This document shows, in pieces, positions 8,448-17,626 of a stretch of DNA of 45,092 nt (position 1 is the first letter of the stretch; every line of letters starts with the position of its first letter). A model generated the notes under the pieces. It saw nothing but the letters and a program-made list of their open reading frames with translations, was not told the origin of the DNA and made no database searches. The stretch is from Verrucomicrobiota bacterium (GTDB lineage Bacteria > Verrucomicrobiota > Verrucomicrobiia > Limisphaerales > JACPZS01), in NCBI GenBank assembly GCA_016195385.1, contig JACPZS010000098.1:1-45092 (forward strand). Reading direction: 5' to 3'. A program made the translations under genes and the position numbers.

Positions 8448-8858
8448 ATGACTACTGAAACTGATAGCAGCGTCATCGTCTCGAAGACGCGCGAGCTTTG
8501 CCAGACGATCCTCGAACAACCCGAATTCCAGGCGATGCGCCAGCGCATCGACGCTTTTCTGGCCGACGAGTCGGCCCGTTCGCTTTATCAAGTCGTCAGC
8601 GAAAAAGGCCAGCACCTGAACCACAAGCAGCAACAGGGACTGCCGCTAGACGGCGGTGAGATTGCGGATTTTGAACAGCAGCGCGAGACGCTCGTCAATC
8701 ATCCGGTCGCGCGTGGATTTCTCGACGCGCAGGAGCAGATGCACCAGATCCAGGAATCCGTCTCGCAACATGTGGCCAAAACTTTCGAGTTGGGCCGCGT
8801 CCCCACGCCGGAAGATTTCGAGGGCGGCTCGTGTGGTACGGGCTGCGGCTGTCATTGA
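8448..8858 (+). CDS. YlbF/YmcA family protein with Cys-rich C-terminal tail
   Basis: 136 residues from the ATG at 8448. The frame opens earlier at 8388, but the homologous part starts at MTTETDSS. The body is the all-helical YlbF/YmcA fold: TRELCQTILEQPEFQAMRQR, ADESARSLYQVVSEKG, HPVARGFLDAQEQM. In Bacillus these proteins form an Fe-S-containing complex that modulates RNase Y and developmental regulators; that role is not shown for this phylum. The protein ends in GGSCGTGCGCH, a cluster of three Cys and one His likely to bind metal or an Fe-S cluster. The gene stands alone, divergent from the E1alpha operon and convergent with the TIGR03790 gene. Confidence 0.8.
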   Translation: MTTETDSSVIVSKTRELCQTILEQPEFQAMRQRIDAFLADESARSLYQVVSEKGQHLNHKQQQGLPLDGGEIADFEQQRETLVNHPVARGFLDAQEQMHQIQESVSQHVAKTFELGRVPTPEDFEGGSCGTGCGCH

Positions 8859-8898
8859 GGCGCGGCGTCAGTTTTTTGGTTGGGCAAACTCGATCCAA

Positions 8899-10560
8899 CT
8901 AGGGACGCGCTGCCGAAACACGTTCCGCTTCGCGCGCCAGTTCCACTGCTTCGTCCTTGCGCCCGAGCTTGCGCGCCAGCTCGACGAGTTTTTCGTAAAC
9001 TTTTGGCAAATCCGGATAAACGGGAAAGCCATTAACAAATTTGCGATAAACCGCGAACGATTCTTCCTCGCGCGCGTCGAGCAACAGCGTTTCCGCCAAG
9101 CGGAGACTCACTCGCAGCCGCTGCGATGCGACCGGCTCCAATTTGAGCGCGGTGCGATACGCGAGCACGGCGGCCGTCCAGCGTTTTTGCGCGGCGTGCA
9201 AATTGCCAAGCTTCTCCTGTAAAACCGCACTGCGCTTGGCCAGCGCGAATTTCTCCAAACTGCCGCAGGCTTCATCCGTTGTTTGCCCCGCGAGCAAGGC
9301 TTGATTGATTTTTGCCAGTTGCGACCACTCCGCCGACTGGCTGCTGGTTGCGCTCGTCGCTTGCTCGCGCGCCGCAGCCGTTGCTCCAAACGGGCGATAA
9401 AGTGGATCGCCAATCACCGTTGTTTGCCACGAGAGCGAAGTTTGCGACGCATAAGCCGCTTCGCCGAAAGTGAAGCCCGCGAGGAAGCGTTCAAAAAAAA
9501 CGCCGAGGTCAGGCGTGCCTTCCAGATACGGCTCATCCACGCAGCCCATTGTCGCAGTCGCGCCTTTCGCAAGCAGCGGGGCGACCCAGTTTTGCGTCGC
9601 CGAGCGAATCGTCGCCGCGCTGAACGAATGAAGATGATACGCAAACGCGCCGGGCACAAAATCGAAATACACGCTCGTGAACGGCCCAGCGACCTGGCCC
9701 GCGTACCAGCCAGCGTAAAGCGCGACTTGCCCCATCGGATAACCGGCGGGAAAAATTTCCGCGCTGGCATCGAGTTCTGTTTCAAATCCAGATTGTCGGG
9801 TGGCTTTCTCGGCGCGCAGAATCCAGTCGTCGCCGCGTTTGTAGTCACCGCTCGTCAACCCGCGCGCGTCGAAATAAGCGCGGCCCCACAAGCCATCGCG
9901 CTCGGCTTGCAACGCCTTGTCGATCAGCCCGCGCGCAATTTCCGGCGAAGGCCCATCCAGCCGCGCCGTCAGCAAAATGCCGTTTGCGGGATCCATCGGC
10001 GCGGCGTTGGTAATCCCATAAAACGGATTTCGCAGCGGGCCGTAAAGTGGCGGCTTTCTCTCGTGCAGCGGCAACACGGCCAGTTCGCTTTCGACCGCCG
10101 CCGTGTTGCGGCGCAACTCCGGGCGGACTTTTTCCGCGTCGGCGTTGAGGAGGCTGGCATCCTCGGCGATGCGCAACGGCACACCGTAGCACAGCACGGC
10201 GTAGCGAATGCGGCTGCCCGCGAATTTGCGGACGACCTGGCCCGGCCGCTCGGGCGTGGCCGGTGAAATGTCGATGGTGAAGGACCAAAGGCGTTGTGCT
10301 TCCAAATTCTTCAGCAACGGTTGTTCGAGCTGCTCGCGAAATTCCCGGCGCGACATAATTTCCGTCGCCGGCAAATCGAAGCCGAAAATTTGCTCGCGTG
10401 GAATTTCCCGGCGCTGCGCATAATAATCGGCGAGCGCTTTGGATTCGGGCACGTTTTGATTGTAGATGACCACGACGGAGTCACCGAGACCGGCCGCCTT
10501 GATCGTCGGCGCGCCCGCGAAAAAAACTTGCACGAGGAAGGTGAGCACAAGTCGTTTCAT
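8899..10560 (-). CDS. TIGR03790 family protein with TPR-like C-terminus
   Basis: 553 residues with an N-terminal signal peptide (MKRLVLTFLVQVFFAGAPTI). The first about 400 residues match the TIGR03790 family of Planctomycetes, Verrucomicrobia and some Acidobacteria: VVVIYNQNVPESKALADYYA, IRYAVLCYGVPLRI, ATMGCVDEPYL, TVIGDPLYRPF. Function is unknown. The gingipain/caspase-like layout (VVxYN start, late CxxEPY, GDPLYxPF) suggests a distant clan CD peptidase relationship, which is my inference. Residues about 430-550 are helical TPR-like repeats (AYRTALKLEP, KLVELARKLGRKDEAVELA). It lies 35 nt downstream of the MBL hydrolase and is probably co-transcribed with it. Confidence 0.88.
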   Translation of the reverse strand: MKRLVLTFLVQVFFAGAPTIKAAGLGDSVVVIYNQNVPESKALADYYAQRREIPREQIFGFDLPATEIMSRREFREQLEQPLLKNLEAQRLWSFTIDISPATPERPGQVVRKFAGSRIRYAVLCYGVPLRIAEDASLLNADAEKVRPELRRNTAAVESELAVLPLHERKPPLYGPLRNPFYGITNAAPMDPANGILLTARLDGPSPEIARGLIDKALQAERDGLWGRAYFDARGLTSGDYKRGDDWILRAEKATRQSGFETELDASAEIFPAGYPMGQVALYAGWYAGQVAGPFTSVYFDFVPGAFAYHLHSFSAATIRSATQNWVAPLLAKGATATMGCVDEPYLEGTPDLGVFFERFLAGFTFGEAAYASQTSLSWQTTVIGDPLYRPFGATAAAREQATSATSSQSAEWSQLAKINQALLAGQTTDEACGSLEKFALAKRSAVLQEKLGNLHAAQKRWTAAVLAYRTALKLEPVASQRLRVSLRLAETLLLDAREEESFAVYRKFVNGFPVYPDLPKVYEKLVELARKLGRKDEAVELAREAERVSAARP

Positions 10561-10595
10561 GAAAAGGTGGATGCCTGGCGCCGCGATGCAGAATT

Positions 10596-11378
10596 TCAGT
10601 CCAGCCGAATTTTCAGACCGTCGAACGCGAACGTGACACCATCCGGCATTTCGGCTTGGTCGTGATCGTGATCATAGTCGTGCGTGAGGTGCGTAAAAAA
10701 AGTTTGCGCCGCGCCGATCCGCCGCGCCGCCGTCAAAGCTTCGTCCAGACACATGTGTGTGGGATGCGGCTCGCGCCGTAGCGCGTCGAGCACGGCGACT
10801 TCCACGCCGCGCACTTGCGCCACCGCTTCGTCCGGCACTTCCTTGCAATCGCTCAGATACGCGAGCCGTTTGCGTCCGGCTTGTTCGAACAAATAGCCGT
10901 TCGTTGTCATGCGGCCGTGTGGCAGCGGCAGCGGCGTGATGGTCAAATCGCCGAGTTCAAACGCGCCACTGATCACGATCGGCTCCGGATGAAAATAGCT
11001 TTTCGGAATCGGCCCGCCGTGAAACGCGTAGGCGAAGACGCGCTTCAAATCGTCCATCGTGAATTGGCTGGCATAGACTGGCAGCGCCGCGCCGCGTAAA
11101 TCGCAAAAGCGCCGGCAATCATCCAGGCCCATGATGTGATCCGCGTGCGAGTGTGTGAAGATCACGGCGTCGAGCCAGTCGATCTGCTCGCGCAGCATCT
11201 GGAGCCGAAACTCCGGCGTAGTATCCACGACGAGTTTCACCTTCGGCGTGGCGACATAGATCGACGGCCGCGTGCGATGGTTTTTCGGGTTCGCCAAAAA
11301 CTCTGGCGGATAATTTTTGCCGATGATCGGCACGCCCTGCGAAGTACCCGAGCCGAGGAAGGTGAAGGTGAACGACAT
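10596..11378 (-). CDS. MBL-fold metallo-hydrolase (PhnP-like)
   Basis: 260 residues. The N-terminus [16 protein letters not shown] and the metal-binding [13 protein letters not shown] (HxHxDH, about residue 76) define a metallo-beta-lactamase fold hydrolase near the PhnP/RNase Z group. Further ligands are probably the PHGRM histidine near 150, the aspartate of YLSDCKEVP and the histidines in [16 protein letters not shown]. PhnP-like enzymes cleave cyclic phosphodiesters such as 5-phosphoribosyl 1,2-cyclic phosphate; the substrate here is unknown. ATG at 11378; the TIGR03790 gene follows at 35 nt. A toxin-antitoxin pair lies immediately upstream on the same strand. Confidence 0.9.
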   Translation of the reverse strand: MSFTFTFLGSGTSQGVPIIGKNYPPEFLANPKNHRTRPSIYVATPKVKLVVDTTPEFRLQMLREQIDWLDAVIFTHSHADHIMGLDDCRRFCDLRGAALPVYASQFTMDDLKRVFAYAFHGGPIPKSYFHPEPIVISGAFELGDLTITPLPLPHGRMTTNGYLFEQAGRKRLAYLSDCKEVPDEAVAQVRGVEVAVLDALRREPHPTHMCLDEALTAARRIGAAQTFFTHLTHDYDHDHDQAEMPDGVTFAFDGLKIRLD

Positions 11379-11396
11379 GCGCCTGAGGTTATGCTC

Positions 11397-11663
11397 TCAC
11401 GAGAACTCCTTGTCAAAATTGGCATGACTCCCAATCCAAAACCAGTACAACATGCCGCCGCTGCGCAAGGCAGCCGCCCGATGATAGTGCGCTCCGATAC
11501 GCACCGTCCACACGTTCCTTCGTCCTTGAACTCGCTTGAAGCGAAGCGATGGGTGATCCGGGTTTTCGCGGAAAAGTTTGAAGCTGGCCCGCGCGTGCGA
11601 CCGCAATTCAATCGGCAGCATTTCGTATAACTTCCAAAATTCCGGCAGCGCGCGGTTGTTCAC
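11397..11663 (-). CDS. RelE/ParE-superfamily toxin
   Basis: 88 residues starting at GTG 11663, which overlaps the antitoxin stop as GTGA. The open frame reaches 11777, but the extra part reads across the antitoxin gene. The protein has the small RelE/ParE pattern: LPIELRSHARASFKLFRENP, HPSLRFKRVQGRRNVWTVRI, and the terminal LYWFWIGSHANFDKEF. That last motif is typical of type II toxins often annotated ParE-like or plasmid-maintenance killer. Such toxins cleave ribosome-bound mRNA (RelE) or poison gyrase (ParE); the sequence does not say which. The stop at 11397 lies 19 nt before the MBL gene. Confidence 0.85.
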   Translation of the reverse strand: MNNRALPEFWKLYEMLPIELRSHARASFKLFRENPDHPSLRFKRVQGRRNVWTVRIGAHYHRAAALRSGGMLYWFWIGSHANFDKEFS

Positions 11664-11929
11664 AACCGCTCCCAGTCCAGCGGAGCATCTTTCCCTTGGG
11701 CGATAAGTTTTTCCACAGCCTTGATCTTCGCGGTCAATTTGGGGCGCACGCGTCGTTCCCCAATGATGCGTTCCCATTGCTTGTCGCCGTCGTCGGACGT
11801 GGCCGCTGGCCGCGCCTTTTTCGTCAAAGGCGATTCGTCCAGGGAGCGGGCGTAATCCAAAAGCTTGGCCGCTTTACGCGGTGGCAGCGAACGCGAGATG
11901 CGAACTAATTCAGCGACGGTGGTCGTCAT
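11660..11929 (-). CDS. Antitoxin partner of the RelE/ParE-like toxin
   Basis: 89 residues from ATG 11929 (MTTTVAELVRISRSLPPRKA); an in-frame upstream start at 11950 would add seven residues. The N-terminal part is a short helical, possibly DNA-binding segment (RKAAKLLDYARSLDE). The charged C-terminal half (KLTAKIKAVEKLIAQGKDAP) is the type of tail that wraps a RelE-like toxin. It precedes and overlaps the toxin by 4 nt, the usual order of type II modules. No close antitoxin family is recognised with confidence. Confidence 0.75.
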   Translation of the reverse strand: MTTTVAELVRISRSLPPRKAAKLLDYARSLDESPLTKKARPAATSDDGDKQWERIIGERRVRPKLTAKIKAVEKLIAQGKDAPLDWERL

Positions 11930-12065
11930 GCCGGCAAAGTAGCAAGCCAATCGGAGAGCGGCAAGTGTGTCTCTAACCGCAGTCGAAACAGGCGAGGCAT
12001 GTGACTAAAAATTCCTTTGCCGAAGACGCCGCCAATGGCCAGATTTCACGCCGACACAATCAGAA

Positions 12066-13754
12066 ATGCTAACGACGCTGCGCATCAAAAACCTCGCCTT
12101 GGTCGCGGATCTCACGCTCGATTTTCAGCGTGGCTTCAACGCGATCTCCGGTGAAACCGGCGCGGGCAAATCGATCTTGATCGGCGCGTTGACGCTGTTG
12201 CTCGGCGAACGCGCCGACCGTACTTTGATTCGCAGCGGCGCGGACAGTTGCACCGTCGAAGCCATCTTCGAGGTCGCGCGACTTGCCCCGCGCGTCAACG
12301 AATTGCTCGCCGAGAACGGCCTCGAAGCGTGCGACGAGAACCAACTTCTGCTCAAGCGGACGTTCTCAGCCACCGGCGCGAACCGCCAGTTCGTCAACGG
12401 CTCGCCGACGACGCTCGCCGTGCTGAAGGCGCTCGGCGAATTGCTCGTGGACATCCATGGACCGCACGATCACCAGTCGTTGCTGCACGCGCCCAAGCAA
12501 CTCGCCATCCTGGACGCTTTCGGCGGCCTGCAGGAATTGCGCGCGAGCTTCGGCGATCTAGTGCGTCGTCGCGGGGAAGTTGAGGCAAAAAAATCCGCAC
12601 TCATCGTGGATGAAAAAACTTATGCGCAGCAACTCGACCTGCTGCGCTTTCAAACGAACGAAATTTCCACCGCCAAATTGCAGCCCGACGAAGCCGCGCA
12701 ACTCGAACAGGATTTTCACCGCGCCAGCAACGCCGCGCGTTTGCTCGAACTCAGCCAGGCTGCCCTGGCCGCGCTGGGCGAAGATGAAAACGCGTTGCTA
12801 ACACAAGCCGGCGCGGTCGGTCGCAGCTTGCAGGAATTGCAGCGGCTCGACACGAGCGCCGCCCCGTTGCTCGAACTTCATCAACAGACGACCGAGACGC
12901 TGCGCGAGTTGCAGAGCGAACTTTCCCGCTACGTGGATCGTATCGACCTCGACCCGGCGCGGCTGCGCGAATTGGAAGAGCGGCTGAACCTCATCCAATC
13001 GCTCAAGCGCAAATACGGCGCGACGGTCGCCGAGGTGATTGCGTTCGGCGAAGCGGCGGCGGAGAAATTGCGCCAGCTCGAACAGCGCGACGACGAACTG
13101 GCGCGGCTCAACGCCGAATTGAAACAACTCGACGCGGATCTTTGGAAGACCGGCCGCGAACTTTCCGCGCAACGCCGCAAAGTTATTCCAAAGTTGAGCA
13201 AAGCCGCCGCCAAACAACTCGCCGATCTCGGCTTCAAGCAAAGTCATTTCGGTGTCGCTCTCCAAAGCGTGGCGATGAGCGATAGTCGCGCGGCCTTTTC
13301 AGCGAACGGATTGGACACGGTGGAATTTCAGTTCGCCCCGAACCCCGGCGAACCCGCGCGGCCGTTGCGTGCCATCGCGTCGTCCGGTGAAATGGCGCGC
13401 GTGATGTTGGCGTTGAAAACCGTGCTCGCCGCGCAGGATGAAATTCCCGTGCTCGTGTTCGATGAGGTCGATGCGAACATCGGTGGTGAGACGGCACAGG
13501 CCGTCGGCGCAAAGATGCGACAGCTTGGCGAACAGCGGCAGGTCTTGTGCATCACGCATCTCGCGCCCGTCGCGGCCGCGGCGGACTCGCACTACGTCGT
13601 GAGCAAGTCGATGAAGGAGGGACGCACTGTTTCGCAAATCGAATTGGTAAACGGACTGCAACGTGTGGAAGAACTGGCCCGCATGTTGGGTGGCCAGAGC
13701 GAGGCGGCACGCAAACATGCGCAGGCTTTACTCAAATCAGCCAGCGATCAATGA
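12066..13754 (+). CDS. recN: DNA repair protein RecN
   Basis: 562 residues, normal RecN length. SMC-like ATPase that acts at double-strand breaks and holds DNA ends during recombination. The N-terminal half has LRIKNLALVADLTLDF and Walker A SGETGAGKSILIGALTLLLG (about 29-48), then ANRQFVNGSPTTLAVLKALG and the RecN signature DIHGPHDHQSLL. A coiled coil occupies about 150-390. The C-terminal half has ASSGEMARVMLALK (ABC signature), Walker B VLVFDEVDANIGGETAQAVG and CITHLAPVAAAAD. ATG at 12066 with no strong Shine-Dalgarno. It is monocistronic; the upstream divergent gene is the antitoxin. Confidence 0.97.
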   Translation: MLTTLRIKNLALVADLTLDFQRGFNAISGETGAGKSILIGALTLLLGERADRTLIRSGADSCTVEAIFEVARLAPRVNELLAENGLEACDENQLLLKRTFSATGANRQFVNGSPTTLAVLKALGELLVDIHGPHDHQSLLHAPKQLAILDAFGGLQELRASFGDLVRRRGEVEAKKSALIVDEKTYAQQLDLLRFQTNEISTAKLQPDEAAQLEQDFHRASNAARLLELSQAALAALGEDENALLTQAGAVGRSLQELQRLDTSAAPLLELHQQTTETLRELQSELSRYVDRIDLDPARLRELEERLNLIQSLKRKYGATVAEVIAFGEAAAEKLRQLEQRDDELARLNAELKQLDADLWKTGRELSAQRRKVIPKLSKAAAKQLADLGFKQSHFGVALQSVAMSDSRAAFSANGLDTVEFQFAPNPGEPARPLRAIASSGEMARVMLALKTVLAAQDEIPVLVFDEVDANIGGETAQAVGAKMRQLGEQRQVLCITHLAPVAAAADSHYVVSKSMKEGRTVSQIELVNGLQRVEELARMLGGQSEAARKHAQALLKSASDQ

Positions 13755-13985
13755 GCGAGCATTCGTAGGCGAACTTCAACTCACGGCAACGCAAGCCCAA
13801 AGCCAGCCGGCGCGTGGTTCGCCAAAACCGTGACTTTAATTCGTGACTGTGGAAAAACTCCTTGACGCTTGCCCGTCGGTGCCGAAACTCGCGCGAACGG
13901 TTTCAACGCAAAAATTTTCTACCTGAACCGTTCAGCGTCGAAAAAACCAATGTCTTTCCGTCAATTTTAGATTGTGATCTGAGTC

Positions 13986-14798
13986 ATGGGTGCCACCACC
14001 GCCATCAATCCCGGAGCGTTTCGCGCGCGGCGCACGTCCGCCCGCAAACTCGTTTCCATTGTTGCCAAACACCTCCGGCACCAACGGCCCGTCGAAGGCG
14101 TGCGGCGTAGCTTGATCGAACTGGCCAACTTCTTCTCCGACCGTCTGCCGGCAAGCACGGCGCGCTTCGAGTGCCCCTGCTGCGGCCGGCGCGCGTTCGC
14201 ATTTCATCACCTGCGACGCGCGAAGACAGCCTGGAACTCGGCGTGCCCCGGCTGCGATTCGCGCAGCCGTCACCGGGGGCTGGCGTTGCTCCTGCCTGAA
14301 CTGCTCGACGCGCGCCGCCGGCCGGAACCGACGCGCGTTTTGCATGTGGCTCCCGAACCAATCCTCATGCCTCTTTTTCGCCGGAGCGACGTGAGCTACG
14401 AAAGCTGCGACTATTTTCTCGAGGACGTGACGCACCAGCACCAGGACTTGCAAGCGCTCACGCTGCCGTCGGCAAGTTACGAATTCGTGCTGTGCAACCA
14501 TGTCATCGAGCACGTCGAGCGCGACGATCTGGCGGTGGCGGAAATCGCGCGCGTGCTAGTGCCGGGCGGGCAGGCCGTCATCACGATCCCCGGCGACTGG
14601 CGGCGGCGCGAAAACGTCGATCTGCCGGACCGTCCGAACGGCCACTTCCGTGATTACGGCTCGGGCGTGACCGAAATGTTCGCGCGCAGCTTCGCGCAAG
14701 TCGAGACCATGCCGCTGGCCCGCTACGACCGCACGCCGGAGGGATTGCGGCGTGGCATCCGGGCGGACGACGTGGCATTTCTGTGCCGGAAGGCATAA
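13986..14798 (+). CDS. Class I SAM-dependent methyltransferase with zinc-ribbon-like N-terminus
   Basis: 270 residues. Residues about 55-100 hold a four-Cys pattern, CPCCGRRAFAF ... CPGCDSRSRHRG, probably a structural zinc ribbon. The rest is a class I Rossmann methyltransferase: RVLHVAPEPILMPLF (degenerate SAM-binding strand 1), YESCDYFL, YEFVLCNHVIEHVERDDLAV (motif IV with IEHV) and VLVPGGQAVITIPG. The substrate is not evident. Proteins with this layout are often found in polysaccharide loci, but no sugar genes are adjacent here. The 13755-13985 gap upstream has no gene; TTGACG at 13862 is a possible -35 only. Confidence 0.82.
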   Translation: MGATTAINPGAFRARRTSARKLVSIVAKHLRHQRPVEGVRRSLIELANFFSDRLPASTARFECPCCGRRAFAFHHLRRAKTAWNSACPGCDSRSRHRGLALLLPELLDARRRPEPTRVLHVAPEPILMPLFRRSDVSYESCDYFLEDVTHQHQDLQALTLPSASYEFVLCNHVIEHVERDDLAVAEIARVLVPGGQAVITIPGDWRRRENVDLPDRPNGHFRDYGSGVTEMFARSFAQVETMPLARYDRTPEGLRRGIRADDVAFLCRKA

Positions 14799-14822
14799 TG
14801 CCGAGGAGCGGCTCTGGCACAG

Positions 14823-15131
14823 CTACGGGCGCTCGACGATGAACGTAATATCAGACCTATCCCGCTCCTGCGTTCCGGGCTTGAACTCGCGACCGCCGTC
14901 GTCTTTCAAGTTGGTATAGACGCTGTAAACCATGTAGCCATGCTCCAGTTTTCGATAGCGCAACGGCTGACCGTCGAACGGATCGGCAGGAACGGACGCG
15001 AAGAATTTCGGCGCAAGTTGCTCGAGCGTTTTCGGCGGTTGGTCGTTATGCGCCAACTTGAATCGCTCGACGGCCATTACCGCGCCGGGGATGAGAACCC
15101 AACATTTGTCTGCTGCCTTCATTTCGTTCAT
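14823..15131 (-). pseudogene. Short C-terminal-domain remnant of a Verrucomicrobia/Planctomycete exported protein
   Basis: 102 residues with the pattern AVERFKLAHNDQPPKTLEQL, VPADPFDGQPLRYRKLEHGY and MVYSVYTNLKDDGG. I recognise this as the C-terminal segment of larger exported proteins of this phylum (it also resembles pseudopilin C-terminal regions), where several hundred residues normally precede it. Here no signal peptide or membrane anchor is present, and the start (ATG 15131) is only 13 nt after the upstream oxidoreductase stop. I therefore call it a 5'-truncated remnant, although it could be expressed as a small protein from the same operon. Confidence 0.45.
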
Positions 15132-15144
15132 TTCCAGGTTGCCG

Positions 15145-16152
15145 TCATCTCTTTACCATCTGCACAACGACCTTCCCCTTCGCCCGGCCCTGTTCGAGAT
15201 ACGCAAGCGCCTCCTTCGCCTGATTGAACGAAAACACCTTGTCAATCGCCGGTCGGATGCGCCCCGCCTGGAGCAGCTCGCCGATCTCGGCGAGTTGGCG
15301 TCCGTCGGGATGCACGAACAAAAATGAATACTCGACGCCGCGTTTCTTGGCGTGGCGAATGATCTTACGGCTCAGCAGTCCGAACACGAACTTCATGAAA
15401 AAGTTCATGCCTCGCGCGCGAGCGAACGCGGCGTCCGGTGGTCCGACAAGCGAGACGACGTTGCTCTTGGGCTTCAGAATCCGAAGTGATTTCTCAATCG
15501 CATCGCCCCGCACAGTGCCGAGCACGGCATCGTAGTCCCGCAGCACCTTCTCAAATTTCTGTTGCTTGTAATCAATCACCTCATCCGCTCCGAGGCTCTT
15601 CACCAATTCCACGTTGCCCGTGCTCGTGGTCGTCCCCACTTTTGCTCCGAGGTGTTTCGCGAGCTGAATTGCAAACGTGCCAATGCCGCCCGAGCCTGCG
15701 GGAATGAACACCTTTTGGCCGGGCCGGAGTTTTGCCCGCTCCTTGAGTGCTTGCCACGACGTGAGTCCGACCATCGGAATCGAGGCCGCTTGCACGAAGT
15801 CCAGATTGGCCGGCTTGAGCGCAGCGGCGTTCTCCGGCACGACCGCAAACTCGGCGAGCGCGCCCGTGCCGAGATCAAAGATACTGGCGAAGACGGCATC
15901 GCCCGGCTGGAAACGAGTCACGCGACTTCCCACCTCCACCACGACGCCCGCCAAATCGCTGCCCAGCGTGGCCGGCAACTGAAACCGGAGCATAGGCTTG
16001 AACGTTCCTTTCGGAATCATGTAATCAATCGGATTCAAGCCGGTGGCGTGGACTTGGACGAGAATTTCGTCCGGCTTGAGCGCAGGCCGGGGAATGTCGG
16101 CGAACGCGACCTGATCGAGTCCGCCGTAACGTTTCAAGACGAGTGCTTTCAT
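15145..16152 (-). CDS. NAD(P)-dependent alcohol dehydrogenase / quinone-oxidoreductase-like protein (MDR superfamily)
   Basis: 335 residues from ATG 16152 (a TTG at 16182 adds ten). MDR fold: N-terminal MKALVLKRYGGLDQVAF, VHATGLNPIDYMIPKG, GSDLAGVVVEVGSRVTRFQPGD; then the nucleotide-binding VFIPAGSGGIGTFAIQLAKH (about 135-155, Rossmann GxGGxG) and AKVGTTTS. The zinc-binding Cys residues of classical alcohol dehydrogenases are absent, which places it with the zeta-crystallin/QOR-type NADPH oxidoreductases (e.g. reduction of quinones or reactive enones). It follows the 4Fe-4S/SCP2 gene by 48 nt and is probably in the same MarR-controlled transcript. Confidence 0.9.
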   Translation of the reverse strand: MKALVLKRYGGLDQVAFADIPRPALKPDEILVQVHATGLNPIDYMIPKGTFKPMLRFQLPATLGSDLAGVVVEVGSRVTRFQPGDAVFASIFDLGTGALAEFAVVPENAAALKPANLDFVQAASIPMVGLTSWQALKERAKLRPGQKVFIPAGSGGIGTFAIQLAKHLGAKVGTTTSTGNVELVKSLGADEVIDYKQQKFEKVLRDYDAVLGTVRGDAIEKSLRILKPKSNVVSLVGPPDAAFARARGMNFFMKFVFGLLSRKIIRHAKKRGVEYSFLFVHPDGRQLAEIGELLQAGRIRPAIDKVFSFNQAKEALAYLEQGRAKGKVVVQMVKR

Positions 16153-16200
16153 GTTTTTGTGGAAGTCAGTTGGTGTGTTCAAAATCAGTCCGAATGAAAT

Positions 16201-17541
16201 TCATGATGGAAAGCAGCGTTTGAGCGCCAGCAACCACCATGGGTTTCCTTGCAGCCGGACGCGGCGCGTGAGCAAAGCCCACAAAAGATTCCGCTCGCCA
16301 GCCAGAAATCCCAGCCACGTTTCCGCGTCGGCAACGACCTTGATGTTCGGTTCGCCTAGCAATCCTTTTGCAATCGTCAGCTTTCCCGCGCGAATCGTCA
16401 CCGTTGCTTCGACCTGTTCACTGCCGGAGAAAACAAAATGGTATATGGCGTCCAGTTTTCCGGCGGCGTGACGCTGAAACGTCTGCGGCATCCCTTGTAG
16501 CAGTGCGGCAATAGTTCGCGGACGCAGCGAGCCGCGCACATGCCGCACCGTCTTGTGCGGATACCGTTTCTTCGCGTGCGCCTCGGCGTCCGAGCCGGGA
16601 ATGACGTAGAGCGGCTCGCGCTTCGCCTGCAACGGGCGCATCACCTCATCGGCAAAATCTTTTTTCGAGGTGAGATACGGACCAATCACGTCCTCGCCCG
16701 CCGGACAGACCGCCATGCAATACGCCGCCTTGTAATTCGGCCCGAAGCTCAAGCTCTGCCACACCGAGACACTTTCCGATTCCTTCACGCGGCGGCGGTA
16801 ATCTTTTCCATCGCGGCTGTCGGCGACGGTCTCAACCCAGTCGGCAAATCCGCCCATGAATTCGCGGTAATTGTGCGTGTAGCACGAGGAGAAATTAAAC
16901 GCGCCGTCCGCGCCAATCGCCCCGACCGGACACGCGGCCACGCACAGTTTGCATTCCAGACACGGGTTGTAATCGAGTTCCTGCGAATACGCGCTGACCT
17001 CCGCGCCCACGAGAATCGTGCCGAGCAAAATAAAATTTCCGAAGCGCGGATGAATCACGTTGCGATGAATTCCCATGTGTCCGAGTCCGGCGGCGACCGC
17101 GACCGGCTTGTGCGCCACGACCCACATCCGCTCGGTCATCCAGCGATCCGCCTCCATCGGAAACCCCATCGGCGGATTCAGCGCGCGAATCCCAGCGCGC
17201 TCCAGCGCCGCCACGATGCTTCGCGCCACGTCGTTGACCTCGTCGCCGGTGTGATGAAATTCTGAGTTGGCGACCGACCGCGCCGGGCTGCGCACATTAT
17301 CGCGATTCATCCGCAGCACAAAACTGATGAGACTGCGGGTGGGAGGAAAAGCCCGCTGAATGTGCGGACGTTCTTCCGTCAACGCCGGACGCTCAAGTTC
17401 CACAAAGCCCACGTCGTCCGCGCCCGCTTCCAGACACAACTGCCGCAGCCAGGCGGCGTCGAGCGGCTCGGATACGTTTTCCGGCGCAGGTCTTTGCCGG
17501 TGCGCTGCGACTGTGGGATGCTCTTTGAGTGACGTGCTCAT
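16201..17541 (-). CDS. 4Fe-4S ferredoxin-type / SCP2 sterol-binding domain fusion
   Basis: 446 residues. Residues about 30-190 resemble the QueG/reductive-dehalogenase N-terminal region (LCLEAGADDVGFVELERPAL, GHMGIHRNVIHPRFGNFILL). A double cluster region follows: CLECKLCVAACP at about 200 and AAYCMAVCPAGED at about 280, enough for two [4Fe-4S] clusters. The C-terminal about 110 residues (YHFVFSGSEQVEATVTIRAG, DAETWLGFLAG) are an SCP2-like sterol/lipid-binding domain. No corrinoid-binding histidine motif was identified. It is probably a soluble electron-transfer oxidoreductase acting on a hydrophobic compound; the reaction is unknown. ATG 17541; about 55 nt upstream is the MarR-type operator/promoter shared with marR, so it is probably induced by the MarR ligand. 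Confidence 0.85.
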   Translation of the reverse strand: MSTSLKEHPTVAAHRQRPAPENVSEPLDAAWLRQLCLEAGADDVGFVELERPALTEERPHIQRAFPPTRSLISFVLRMNRDNVRSPARSVANSEFHHTGDEVNDVARSIVAALERAGIRALNPPMGFPMEADRWMTERMWVVAHKPVAVAAGLGHMGIHRNVIHPRFGNFILLGTILVGAEVSAYSQELDYNPCLECKLCVAACPVGAIGADGAFNFSSCYTHNYREFMGGFADWVETVADSRDGKDYRRRVKESESVSVWQSLSFGPNYKAAYCMAVCPAGEDVIGPYLTSKKDFADEVMRPLQAKREPLYVIPGSDAEAHAKKRYPHKTVRHVRGSLRPRTIAALLQGMPQTFQRHAAGKLDAIYHFVFSGSEQVEATVTIRAGKLTIAKGLLGEPNIKVVADAETWLGFLAGERNLLWALLTRRVRLQGNPWWLLALKRCFPS

Positions 17542-17594
17542 AAAATCAGGCCAGTTGAAATTGTTTGCGAAGACTTTTGTTGAGACATCATAGT

Positions 17595-17626
17595 GTGTAT
17601 ATGCACTTCTGGGGAAGAAGTGTCAA
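17595..17626 (-). promoter_or_regulatory. Promoter with MarR operator (copy A) upstream of the 4Fe-4S/SCP2 operon
   Basis: Minus strand: -35 TTGACA (17626-17621), 17-nt spacer, -10 CATATA (17603-17598). The 12-mer GTGTATATGCAC (17595-17606 on plus) covers the -10. The same 12-mer and the same -35/-10 spacing occur at the marR promoter (24101-24132), and the 12-mer recurs at the SDR start (23599-23610). Repressor binding would occlude RNA polymerase. Confidence 0.8.
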
